Shown one piece after another: positions 41,845 through 49,413 of a stretch of 64,000 nucleotides of DNA. Location of the stretch: contig NZ_FRBP01000002.1 in the NCBI RefSeq assembly GCF_900142645.1, forward strand, positions 248,001-312,000, given 5' to 3'. Below the pieces are notes generated by a model that did not search any database, was not told the origin of the DNA, and saw only the letters and a list, made by a program, of their open reading frames with translations. Every line of letters begins with the position of its first letter. Position 1 is the first letter of the stretch. A program made the translations under genes and the position numbers. This DNA comes from Eubacterium callanderi (GTDB lineage: Bacteria > Bacillota > Clostridia > Eubacteriales > Eubacteriaceae).

Positions 41845-42326
41845 TCTCAAAACTCAGCCAGACTAACAGACTGTTGAATCTTCCAGAATACCAGGATTAT
41901 CTACACCGAATCGAGACCCATGAAAGAGATCGCCGTCTCTGCCGCCATAACCTGGCCCACTTTTTGGACGTTGCCAGAATCGCTGCCATCCTTGCAGATG
42001 AAGAAGGGCTGAGTCTGAACCGTGATCTCATTTATACTACCGCACTGCTACATGATATCGGACGTTTTATCCAATATGAAAACGGCACACCCCATGAGCA
42101 GGCTTCTCACGATCTGGCCACCGGACTTCTCAGACATCTGGATTTTTCACAAGAAGATCAGTCTGTTATTCTGGACGCGATCCTTTCCCACCGCACTGCC
42201 GGCAGCCGGGGCTTTAACGCTGTTTTTTATCAGGCTGATAAGAAATCACGGGCCTGTTATGGCTGTGCTGCCCAGGCAGAGTGTAACTGGAACGATGAAA
42301 AGAAAAATTCAGAAATCACTTATTAA
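41841..42326 (+). CDS. HD-domain hydrolase in the folate operon
   Basis: A 161-residue HD-superfamily metal-dependent phosphohydrolase: [11 protein letters not shown], then LLHDIGRF (the HD pair) and a later His/Asp in HEQASHDLA. The C-terminus has a [10 protein letters not shown] pattern (C-x2-C-x5-C), possibly a metal site. It overlaps folE and precedes folP. Folate synthesis needs a dihydroneopterin triphosphate phosphatase, and no Nudix-type enzyme for that step is present, so this is a good candidate by context only. Confidence 0.85.
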   Translation: MISKLSQTNRLLNLPEYQDYLHRIETHERDRRLCRHNLAHFLDVARIAAILADEEGLSLNRDLIYTTALLHDIGRFIQYENGTPHEQASHDLATGLLRHLDFSQEDQSVILDAILSHRTAGSRGFNAVFYQADKKSRACYGCAAQAECNWNDEKKNSEITY

Positions 42327-42341
42327 TTTCAAGGAGACAAA

Positions 42342-43148
42342 ATGAAAATTGGCAATAAAGATTTTGATTTAAAGAACCAAGTATATATAATGGGGATTTT
42401 AAACGTTACGCCTGATTCTTTTTCAGACGGCGGACGTTTTGATTCTCAGGATGAGGCTCTGCGCCATGCCGAGGAAATGATTGAAGCCGGTGCCGATATA
42501 ATCGACATTGGCGGTGAATCCACAAGACCTTCCCACACCCCCCTTGGCGAAGAAAATGAATTGAAACGCGTCATTCCTATGATCGAAGTCATCAGGAAAC
42601 ACTTTGACATTCCCATATCAATCGACACTTACAAAGCAAAAGTCGGTGAAGCCGCTATTGAAGCTGGCGCAGACCTCATCAATGACGTCTGGGGCTTTAA
42701 ACGGGAACCACGTCTGGCTGAAGTAGCGGCAAAGCACCAGGTTCCCTGCTGTCTGATGCACAACCGTACAAATATGGACTACACAGATCTGATGGCTGAT
42801 ATACTCAGTGATCTTCAGGAATCCATCGCCATTGCCCTGGATGCCGGTGTCTCAAAAGATGCCATCATACTGGATCCCGGAATTGGTTTTGCCAAAACCA
42901 GCGACGACAATCTGACCGTCATGCACCATCTGGAAACGCTTCAAAAGCTGGGCTATCCTGTACTTCTCGGCACTTCACGAAAGAGCTTTATCGGCAATAC
43001 CCTTGATCTTCCGGTGGATGAACGTCTGGAAGGAACCATGGCCACCACTGTTGTTGGAGTGATGAAGGGATGCTCCATTATTCGTGTGCACGACGTCCTT
43101 GAAAACAGACGCGCTGCTTTGATGACCGCAGCCATCATGAGAGGGTAA
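42342..43148 (+). CDS. folP: Dihydropteroate synthase
   Basis: Condenses hydroxymethyl-dihydropterin pyrophosphate with p-aminobenzoate; the sulfonamide target. The two signatures are clear: MGILNVTPDSFSDGG near residue 17 and DIGGESTRP near 57. The TIM barrel of 268 residues is normal length. It follows the HD gene by 15 bp and precedes folBK by 2 bp. Confidence 0.97.
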   Translation: MKIGNKDFDLKNQVYIMGILNVTPDSFSDGGRFDSQDEALRHAEEMIEAGADIIDIGGESTRPSHTPLGEENELKRVIPMIEVIRKHFDIPISIDTYKAKVGEAAIEAGADLINDVWGFKREPRLAEVAAKHQVPCCLMHNRTNMDYTDLMADILSDLQESIAIALDAGVSKDAIILDPGIGFAKTSDDNLTVMHHLETLQKLGYPVLLGTSRKSFIGNTLDLPVDERLEGTMATTVVGVMKGCSIIRVHDVLENRRAALMTAAIMRG

Positions 43149-43150
43149 TC

Positions 43151-43975
43151 ATGGACAAGCTTTATATTAAAGACCTGGAGGTTTTTGCCAACCATGGTGT
43201 CTTTGAAGAAGAAAAAAGACTGGGGCAAAAATTCGTTATCTCTGTCACTCTGGATCTGGATATGCATGCCGCCGCAGTAACCGGCGATCTGTCCAAATCT
43301 GTAAACTATGGTGAGCTCTGCGCGGAAATCGAAACGGAATTTCAACGGGAAAGCTACGACCTCATCGAAACTGCTGGTGAAAAACTGACAGATTATATTT
43401 TAAGCCGCTATAATCAGATAAAGGGCGTAAGCGTTCTGGTAAAAAAGCCATGGGCGCCGATTCATAAACCCCTTGACTACGCTGCCATCGAAATCAACCG
43501 AAGCTGGCACCGTGCTTTCATTGCCTTTGGCTCAAACCTCGGTGACCGTGAAAAGAATATTCAAACCGCCATTGATTCGCTATCCGCCCGAAGCGATATC
43601 CGCCTGCTTAATCAATCCAGCATCATCGAAACTGAGCCATGGGGATATGCCGAACAGGACACCTTTTTAAATGGCGTGATGGAAATAGAAACCACCCTGT
43701 CCCCCGCTGATCTGATGACCCTGCTGCTGGACACTGAAAAACTTCTGAAACGCGAACGCGTGATTCATTGGGGACCGCGCACACTGGATCTCGACATCCT
43801 GTTTTATGACAGACTGGTATATGACCACCCGCACATTACCCTTCCACACCCCAGAGTGCAGGACCGGCTTTTTGTCCTGGAGCCCATGGTGGAAATCGCT
43901 CCCTGGTACATTCATCCTGTGCTTGGTAAAAGCATGACTGAGCTTGTGGAGCAATTAAAAAAGTCTGAAGTATAG
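43151..43975 (+). CDS. folBK: Bifunctional dihydroneopterin aldolase / HPPK
   Basis: A fused enzyme. Residues 1-117 are FolB (LEVFANHGVFEEEKRLGQKF; aldolase lysine in the LVKKPWAPI area). Residues 118-274 are FolK with AFGSNLGDREKNI, PRTLDLDILFYD and LPHPR. FolB makes hydroxymethyl-dihydropterin and FolK pyrophosphorylates it for FolP. It ends the operon before a terminator. Fusion of these two domains is common in Clostridia. Confidence 0.96.
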   Translation: MDKLYIKDLEVFANHGVFEEEKRLGQKFVISVTLDLDMHAAAVTGDLSKSVNYGELCAEIETEFQRESYDLIETAGEKLTDYILSRYNQIKGVSVLVKKPWAPIHKPLDYAAIEINRSWHRAFIAFGSNLGDREKNIQTAIDSLSARSDIRLLNQSSIIETEPWGYAEQDTFLNGVMEIETTLSPADLMTLLLDTEKLLKRERVIHWGPRTLDLDILFYDRLVYDHPHITLPHPRVQDRLFVLEPMVEIAPWYIHPVLGKSMTELVEQLKKSEV

Positions 43976-44018
43976 GAATCTTATGCGCTCTTTCAATCCC
44001 GCTGCGGACAAAAATGTT

Positions 44019-44062
44019 CCCGGTAAAAACAGTCCTTTTTTCCTGTTTTTACCGGGATTTTT
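44019..44062 (+). terminator. Terminator of the folate operon
   Basis: CCCGGTAAAAACAG (44019-44032) pairs perfectly with CTGTTTTTACCGGG (44043-44056), followed by ATTTTTA. Confidence 0.92.
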
Positions 44063-44093
44063 ATTAAAATTTCATTAATTCAAAAGTTTTGTA

Positions 44094-44122
44094 TTGTTAA
44101 AATGACCCAACAAGAGTATACT
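44094..44122 (+). promoter_or_regulatory. Sigma-A promoter of fba
   Basis: TTGTTA (44094-44099), 17-bp spacer, TATACT (44117-44122). Confidence 0.8.
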
Positions 44123-44177
44123 AGTAAGTGAAATAAATCAAACAAATTTAAACGAGCTACGACTCAGGAGGTTTGAA

Positions 44178-45107
44178 ATGGGACTAGTAACTTCTACTGA
44201 AATGTTTAAGAAAGCATATGAAGGCAAGTACGCGATAGGCGCTTTTAATGTAAACGATATGGAGATCATCCAGGGGATCGTTGAAGCAGCGCAGGAAGAG
44301 CAGGCCCCTTTGATTTTACAGGTATCCGCCGGTGCCCGAAAATACGCCAATCCAGTTTATCTAAAAAAGCTGGTTGAAGCAGCGGTTGAAACCACAGATC
44401 TGGATATCTGCCTGCATCTGGACCACGGCGCAGATTTTGAAATCTGTAAATCCTGTGTTGATGGAGGCTTTACCTCTGTCATGATCGACGGCTCTAAATA
44501 TCCCTTTGAAGAAAATATCGCATTGACTAAAAAAGTAGCCGCCTATGCCCATGATCACGGTGTAGTCGTGGAAGCCGAGCTTGGAAAACTGGCAGGCATT
44601 GAAGATGCCGTAAATGTAGGTGACCATGAAGCCTCCTTTACTGATCCGGATGAAGCTGTCGAGTTTGTCGAAAGAACAGGATGTGATTCCTTAGCCATTA
44701 CCATTGGCACCAGCCACGGTGCTTTTAAATTCAAAGGCACTCCAAAGCTGGATTTTCCAAGACTGGAAAAAATCTCCGGCCTGCTGCCAGGCTACCCGTT
44801 GGTACTCCACGGATCTTCCAGTGTTCCCAAAGAATTTGTCGATTTGTGTAACCAGTACGGCGGCGCCATTCCAGGCGCACAGGGTGTCCCAGAAGATATG
44901 CTGCGTGAAGCTGCCAAATGGGGCGTCTGCAAGATCAATATCGACACAGATCTGAGACTGGCCATGACTGCCTCTATCCGTAAAGTCTTTGTAGAACAGC
45001 CGCAGGTCTTTGACCCAAGAGAGTACCTTGGACCAGGCCGCACCGCCATTAAAGCCATGGTTGCCCATAAGCTGAAGGATGTCCTGGGCTGCGCAGGCAA
45101 GCTTTAA
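44178..45107 (+). CDS. fba: Class II fructose-bisphosphate aldolase
   Basis: Zinc-dependent aldolase of glycolysis and gluconeogenesis. The N-terminus and zinc ligands are seen in CLHLDHGAD near residue 80 and in LVLHGSSSVP near 215. The phosphate-binding NIDTDLR is near 256. At 309 residues it is the normal short class II form. It is a single gene with its own promoter, GGAGG ribosome site and terminator, suiting a highly expressed enzyme. Confidence 0.96.
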   Translation: MGLVTSTEMFKKAYEGKYAIGAFNVNDMEIIQGIVEAAQEEQAPLILQVSAGARKYANPVYLKKLVEAAVETTDLDICLHLDHGADFEICKSCVDGGFTSVMIDGSKYPFEENIALTKKVAAYAHDHGVVVEAELGKLAGIEDAVNVGDHEASFTDPDEAVEFVERTGCDSLAITIGTSHGAFKFKGTPKLDFPRLEKISGLLPGYPLVLHGSSSVPKEFVDLCNQYGGAIPGAQGVPEDMLREAAKWGVCKINIDTDLRLAMTASIRKVFVEQPQVFDPREYLGPGRTAIKAMVAHKLKDVLGCAGKL

Positions 45108-45123
45108 ACAAAACTAAATATCC

Positions 45124-45154
45124 ATCCGGAATGCGCGGCATTCCGGATTTTTTT
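45124..45154 (+). terminator. fba terminator
   Basis: ATCCGGAATG (45124-45133) pairs perfectly with CATTCCGGAT (45139-45148), followed by seven T residues. Confidence 0.93.
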
Positions 45155-45197
45155 ATGGTATAATCATTCTATAATCTATAAAAAATAAGGAAGTTTA

Positions 45198-46163
45198 ATG
45201 AAACAATATACCATTGATGAAAACTCAGGAAACCAGCGTCTTGACCGATACCTGTCCAAGCTCATGCCCCTGGCGGACAGAAATTTTTTGCAAAAGATGC
45301 TGCGCAAAAAAAGAATCAAGCTTAACGGCGTCCGGGCCGAGCCCAAAGACATGATCCATAGCGGTGACACCGTCCAAGTCTATTTTTCCGAAGAAACCAT
45401 CGCAGGCTTTCAGGAAAAAAAAGTACAGCGGCATTTTGACCTGAAACCGGAAATCAAAAAAATATTTGAACCTCCGGTCTATGAGGATGACCATCTGCTG
45501 GTCGTCAACAAGCCCGCCGGCCTTTTAAGCCAGGCAGATTCCTCCGGCAATATTTCATTGATCGACGCGGCGCGGACCTACCTGAAAAAAAATGCGACTG
45601 ATACTAAAGCTTTTGAAGTCGTCATTTCCAACCGGCTGGACCGCAATACCAGCGGTATTATCCTCATGCCAAAGGACTACCCAACCCTACAGACCGTGAA
45701 TGCTGCTATCCGGGAGCGTCAGGCTTTAAAAGAATATCATACTATTGTGTTGGGTGTACTAAAAAAGCCCGGTACTCTTACCGGCTTTTTAACCAAGGAC
45801 ACCATTGAAAACAAATCAGCAATCCAGAGTCAGTCTGAGAAAGGAGCCAAGGAGGTCCGTCTGGACTACTGTCCTCTCATGAATAACGGCAAGTTCACAC
45901 TTCTGGAAATAACCCTTCACACCGGGCGTTCACACCAGATTCGCTCACAGCTTGCCGACTACGGCTTTCCCATCATCGGCGACTACAAGTATGGCGACGC
46001 TTCCATCAACCGGCATTTTAGCCAGAAATACGGCTTAAAGCACCATCTGCTGCACAGCCGCCACTATGCCATAAAAGACCTGGAATATGACTTCACAGCC
46101 CCTTATCCATTGCTCTTTAAGCAGCTTTTAAAGGAATTAAATCTGGATAGGGAGGCACTTTAA
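45198..46163 (+). CDS. RluA-family pseudouridine synthase (second)
   Basis: A 321-residue enzyme with an N-terminal S4 domain (RLDRYLSKLMPLADRNFLQK) and the catalytic VISNRLDRNTSGIILM segment, where NRLDRNTSG is the family signature with the Asp nucleophile. TGRSHQIRSQL follows. It starts after AAGGAAG and leads directly into recU. Its rRNA or tRNA target is not deducible. Confidence 0.93.
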   Translation: MKQYTIDENSGNQRLDRYLSKLMPLADRNFLQKMLRKKRIKLNGVRAEPKDMIHSGDTVQVYFSEETIAGFQEKKVQRHFDLKPEIKKIFEPPVYEDDHLLVVNKPAGLLSQADSSGNISLIDAARTYLKKNATDTKAFEVVISNRLDRNTSGIILMPKDYPTLQTVNAAIRERQALKEYHTIVLGVLKKPGTLTGFLTKDTIENKSAIQSQSEKGAKEVRLDYCPLMNNGKFTLLEITLHTGRSHQIRSQLADYGFPIIGDYKYGDASINRHFSQKYGLKHHLLHSRHYAIKDLEYDFTAPYPLLFKQLLKELNLDREAL

Positions 46164-46164
46164 T

Positions 46165-46707
46165 ATGGGATACTGGCACAGCCGCGGCCTGCGCGGCAGT
46201 TATCTTGAGGAATGCATTAACCAGACTAACAAAATTTATCTTGAGCAGGGGCTGGCCGTTGTCCAAAAACTTCCAACCGCCATTAAGCCCATAGAGCTGG
46301 ACCCGGGCAAAGGAACTATTAAGCTGGCTTATTTTGAAGAAAAGAGCACCGTCGACTATATGGGCAATGTCCAGGGTATTCCCATCTGTTTTGACGCCAA
46401 GGAAACCAACCAGAAACGGCTCCCTATCGCCAATATTCACGAGCATCAGATCGAGTTCATGGACGCCTTTAACCGACAGGAGGGCTTGTCTTTTCTCATC
46501 GTTTGGTTTAAACTATTTGATGAACACTACTTATTGCCCTATGAGACTTTAAAGGCTTACTGGGACGCAGCCAAAAAGGATGGCCGCAAGTCCATTCCCT
46601 ACGCCGCCTTTGATAAAAAATATCAGATTCATTCCTGCGGCAATATTCTGGTACATTATCTTGAGACGCTTAACGTCTATTTAAATGATAAAGGAGAAAC
46701 ATCATGA
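46165..46707 (+). CDS. recU: Holliday junction resolvase RecU
   Basis: Cleaves Holliday junctions in Gram-positive bacteria, the functional equivalent of RuvC. The N-terminal RG-rich start (SRGLRGSYLEECIN) and the nuclease core STVDYMGNVQG, FDAKET and HQIEFMDAF carry the metal-binding Asp, Asp and Glu/Lys residues. The 180-residue length is usual. It starts one base after the RluA gene stop and overlaps luxS by 4 bp. In Bacillus recU is paired with pbp1; here it is not. Confidence 0.92.
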   Translation: MGYWHSRGLRGSYLEECINQTNKIYLEQGLAVVQKLPTAIKPIELDPGKGTIKLAYFEEKSTVDYMGNVQGIPICFDAKETNQKRLPIANIHEHQIEFMDAFNRQEGLSFLIVWFKLFDEHYLLPYETLKAYWDAAKKDGRKSIPYAAFDKKYQIHSCGNILVHYLETLNVYLNDKGETS

Positions 46708-47183
46708 AAAAAATCGCAAGCTTTACTGTTAACCATATTGATTTATTGCGTGGAATCTATGTTTCACGTAAGGATTACTGCGGAGATGACTGCATCACCA
46801 CCTTTGATATCCGCATGAAGGAGCCAAACCGCGAGCCGGTTATCAATACCGCCGAGCTTCACACCATCGAACATCTCGGTGCTACTTATCTGCGCAATGA
46901 CCTTGAACTCAGTGAAAAAATCGTCTATTTTGGGCCCATGGGCTGCCGCACCGGCTATTACCTGCTGATGAAAGGTGACCTGACCTCAAATGACGTGGTG
47001 CCTCTGGTAACAGACCTCTTTAAGTTTATGGCTGATTTTGAGGGGGATGTCCCCGGCGCTGCCCCGAGAGACTGCGGTAATTATCTTGATATGAATCTGG
47101 GTATGGCAAAGTATGAATCTAAAAAATTTCTTGATGAAGTTTTAATGAATCTGACTGACGACAATCTGATTTACCCCGAATAA
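46704..47183 (+). CDS. luxS: S-ribosylhomocysteine lyase LuxS
   Basis: Splits S-ribosylhomocysteine into homocysteine and DPD, the autoinducer-2 precursor, in the methyl cycle. Metal ligands are His53 and His57 in LHTIEHLGA and Cys124 in PRDCGNY. Glu56 and Cys81 (GPMGCRTG) are the catalytic residues. At 159 residues it is full length. It overlaps recU by 4 bp and is followed by a terminator. No lsr uptake genes are in view. Confidence 0.97.
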   Translation: MKKIASFTVNHIDLLRGIYVSRKDYCGDDCITTFDIRMKEPNREPVINTAELHTIEHLGATYLRNDLELSEKIVYFGPMGCRTGYYLLMKGDLTSNDVVPLVTDLFKFMADFEGDVPGAAPRDCGNYLDMNLGMAKYESKKFLDEVLMNLTDDNLIYPE

Positions 47184-47196
47184 ACTTATGGTTCTG

Positions 47197-47230
47197 CGGG
47201 CTTCCGACTACATCGGCAGCCCGTTTTTTA
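47197..47230 (+). terminator. luxS terminator
   Basis: CGGGCT (47197-47202) pairs with AGCCCG (47218-47223), with an inner CCG/CGG, followed by TTTTTT. Confidence 0.88.
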
Positions 47231-47463
47231 GTTGTTCCTTGACAAAAAGAATCTTTGTATTAATTTACTTAGCAAGCTAAATATATTGTTTAAAGTTATA
47301 TTTCGGGATGGATTAGGCAAATGCAGGAAGATAATTTTTATTATACAGTATTTTTTAATCCCCAACAGGCAAAAGGTTCTGCTGAACCTTGAAACCTCTG
47401 AATATTGTGTAACCTATACCCAGTCTATGGTAATTCTTTTTCTTTTTGAGACGCAAAAATTTT

Positions 47464-47747
47464 ATGGTAACAACCAAGGTAACCCACAGAAAAATTCTTG
47501 TTCTGGCAATCGTCATCGCCGGCGCTTTTATTATGGGTACAGCTTGACTGGCGGCGCGCCAAACTTTGGAGCGTTGATCATCGGCCAGATTTTTCAGCTC
47601 ATCGGTGAGGTGGCCAAGGTGCTCGCGAGCAAAAAAATCAAAAAAGTGCCGGTTGTCACCGCCAAAGGAGTATTGGCATGCGTCGTGTGGCGTTTCACTA
47701 TTATGCATTATATCTTCAAACTGTTTTTCAGTGGCATAGATAAATGA
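47464..47747 (+). pseudogene. Remnant of a small membrane protein gene
   Basis: The ATG at 47464 opens a 27-residue frame (MVTTKVTHRKILVLAIVIAG and on) with a signal-like hydrophobic stretch, then TGA. A one-base shift near there joins it to a second frame (LTGGAPNFGALIIG and on) that runs to 47747. This looks like an about 95-residue gene with one frameshift, though there is no good ribosome site. Bases 47231-47463 hold nothing I can support. It is not clear that it ever was a functional gene. Confidence 0.35.
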
Positions 47748-47804
47748 AAATTTTCATTAAAGTGTGCCAAAAAAAGTAAAATTTTGTTCTTAAATTAAAA
47801 AATA

Positions 47805-47833
47805 TTGCGACCAACTAAAAACTGTGCTATAGT
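47805..47833 (+). promoter_or_regulatory. Sigma-A promoter of the hyd maturation operon
   Basis: TTGCGA (47805-47810), 17-bp spacer, TATAGT (47828-47833). The predicted start near 47840 leaves a 250-nt leader before the first gene. Confidence 0.75.
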
Positions 47834-47839
47834 AAATTC

Positions 47840-48018
47840 ATACTAGCAGATCGGCTGTCCGAGAGGCTTCGTGCCAATCCTAAGCAAGGCTGCCAGTTTT
47901 ACAAAAGTATCGTGCTGAAGGTAAGGGATTTCCCAAACCGCGAAGGCGGGCAAATAACCACGGGTTGCCAATGTGTTCATTTTTAATGAAATTGGGCAAG
48001 CCTTATTTTGTTATGATC
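47840..48018 (+). promoter_or_regulatory. Structured leader RNA of the hydrogenase maturation operon
   Basis: The leader holds an aptamer-like region (47848-47960) with CCGC-GAAG-GCGG (47938-47949), GGGA/TCCC and GGT/ACC pairings and a possible closing helix ATACT/AGTAT. Next is a long hairpin in which GGGTTGCCAAT (47962-47972) pairs with ATTGGGCAAGCC (47991-48002) and TTCAT with ATGAA. A terminator follows. This layout is riboswitch-like. I do not recognise cobalamin, molybdenum, TPP, THF, SAM or other known classes in it. The ligand is unknown. Confidence 0.6.
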
Positions 48019-48060
48019 GCTCCCTGAGCCTTTTTCGGCACAGGGAGCTTTTGCATTTTG
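48019..48060 (+). terminator. Leader terminator ahead of the hyd operon
   Basis: GCTCCCTG (48019-48026) pairs perfectly with CAGGGAGC (48041-48048), with an inner GCC/GGC, followed by TTTTGCATTTTG. It lies 33 bp before the first gene, so it must be regulated or leaky. Confidence 0.88.
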
Positions 48061-48092
48061 ATACTTTTACATTACTAAGAAAGGAAGATGCT

Positions 48093-48347
48093 ATGGAAAC
48101 ACGAATCGCATTAATTGGAATTATTGTTGAAACCCCCGATTCGGTAGAAAGTCTCAACGCCATTTTACATGACTACTCCGAATTTATAATCGGCAGAATG
48201 GGCATTCCCTACAAACAACGTAATGTGTCCGTCATCAGTGTCATTGTCGATGCCCCCACGGATGTGATCAGCGCATTATCCGGGAAGCTGGGCATGCTGC
48301 CAAATGTTAATGCCAAAACCGTTTATTCAAAATTGCCATCACAGTAA
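48093..48347 (+). CDS. TM1266-family iron-only hydrogenase system regulator
   Basis: An 84-residue ACT-like protein of the TM1266 family, annotated as a putative regulator of [FeFe]-hydrogenase systems. The sequence METRIALIGIIVETPDS and the later VSVISVIVDAPTD form the beta-alpha-beta pattern of that fold. The ATG at 48093 has AAGGAAG upstream; the open frame before it lies in the leader. It precedes hydE by three bases. Its ligand and mode of action are not known. Confidence 0.85.
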   Translation: METRIALIGIIVETPDSVESLNAILHDYSEFIIGRMGIPYKQRNVSVISVIVDAPTDVISALSGKLGMLPNVNAKTVYSKLPSQ

Positions 48348-48350
48348 ACA

Positions 48351-49391
48351 ATGAAAGAACTAATCTGTAAGCTGGAACAAAATGAGTCGCTAGAAAAGGA
48401 CGAATGGATTCAACTGATTACCGAACAGACACCGGAGCTCTCGGCCTTTCTCTTTGAGAAGGCCCGTAGCCAGGCTCAAAAATATTATGGCAACCGGATT
48501 TACACCCGAGGACTCATTGAATTCTCTAACTACTGTAAAAACGACTGTTACTACTGCGGTATCCGCAGAGGTAATGGCTGTGTAAAACGCTACCGGCTTT
48601 CCGAGGATAACATCATGGACTGCTGTGCCACTGGCTACAAACTGGGTTTCAGAACTTTCGTTCTCCAGGGCGGTGAGGACCCCTGGTTTAACGATGATCG
48701 GATGTGCCGCATCGTCGGACGTATCCGCCACACCTATCCTGACTGCGCCATTACCCTGTCATTGGGCGAACGCAGCGCCGAATCCTATAAACGTCTTTAC
48801 GCTGCCGGTGCGAACCGTTATCTTTTAAGGCATGAAACAGCAAATTTTTCACATTATCATACTCTGCATCCCAAAGCGCTTTCTCCCGAAAGACGCCAGA
48901 GATGTCTGTATAATCTTAAATCCATCGGCTATCAGGTAGGCACAGGCATGATGGTCGGTTCACCCGGACAGACGGCTGAGCATCTGGCCGAGGATCTTTT
49001 ATTCATGAAAGCACTGGAACCATCCATGGTGGGCATAGGGCCTTTTATTCCCCAAAAGGATACCCCTTTTGGCAAAAAAAGGGCAGGTACTCTGGAGCAA
49101 ACCCTTTTCTTAATTGGTCTGATCCGCCTCATGCTGCCAAATGCCCTGATACCGGCAACTACTGCCCTGGGAACCATTGACCCCAGCGGCCGTGAAAAAG
49201 GTGTGCTGGCAGGTGCCAATGTGGTCATGCCAAATCTGTCACCCCTTACAGTACGAAAAAAATATGCCTTGTATGACAACAAAATCTGTACCAGAGACGA
49301 GGCGGCCGAGTGCCGTTCCTGCCTTCAGAAGCGTATGCGCCGGATCGGCTATAATCTGGCTGTAGACCGCGGTGACGCGGTCAAAAAATAA
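48351..49391 (+). CDS. hydE: [FeFe]-hydrogenase maturase HydE
   Basis: Radical-SAM enzyme that works on the organometallic precursor of the hydrogenase H-cluster. The cluster-binding cysteines are Cys62, Cys66 and Cys69 in NYCKNDCYYCG. A C-terminal CRSCLQKR-like segment gives a further cysteine group. The 346-residue length is normal. It follows the TM1266 gene by three bases and precedes hydG by 22 bp. The hydrogenase subunits themselves are not in this window. Confidence 0.95.
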   Translation: MKELICKLEQNESLEKDEWIQLITEQTPELSAFLFEKARSQAQKYYGNRIYTRGLIEFSNYCKNDCYYCGIRRGNGCVKRYRLSEDNIMDCCATGYKLGFRTFVLQGGEDPWFNDDRMCRIVGRIRHTYPDCAITLSLGERSAESYKRLYAAGANRYLLRHETANFSHYHTLHPKALSPERRQRCLYNLKSIGYQVGTGMMVGSPGQTAEHLAEDLLFMKALEPSMVGIGPFIPQKDTPFGKKRAGTLEQTLFLIGLIRLMLPNALIPATTALGTIDPSGREKGVLAGANVVMPNLSPLTVRKKYALYDNKICTRDEAAECRSCLQKRMRRIGYNLAVDRGDAVKK

Positions 49392-49413
49392 GTTTAGCTA
49401 AGGAAGTATCAAA

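Noticed and set aside
47342-47361. Similarity between TATACAGTATTTTTTAATC here and a near copy at 57302
   Set aside because: Both are AT-rich; a match of this length could be chance and no second repeat or flank similarity was found.
47232-47463. 5' part of a 171-codon plus frame after luxS
   Set aside because: AT-rich sequence with no protein character; only the later part (from 47464) has a plausible membrane-protein remnant.
47840-48018. Cobalamin or molybdenum-cofactor riboswitch in the hyd leader
   Set aside because: The B12 box and the other conserved segments of these classes were not found.
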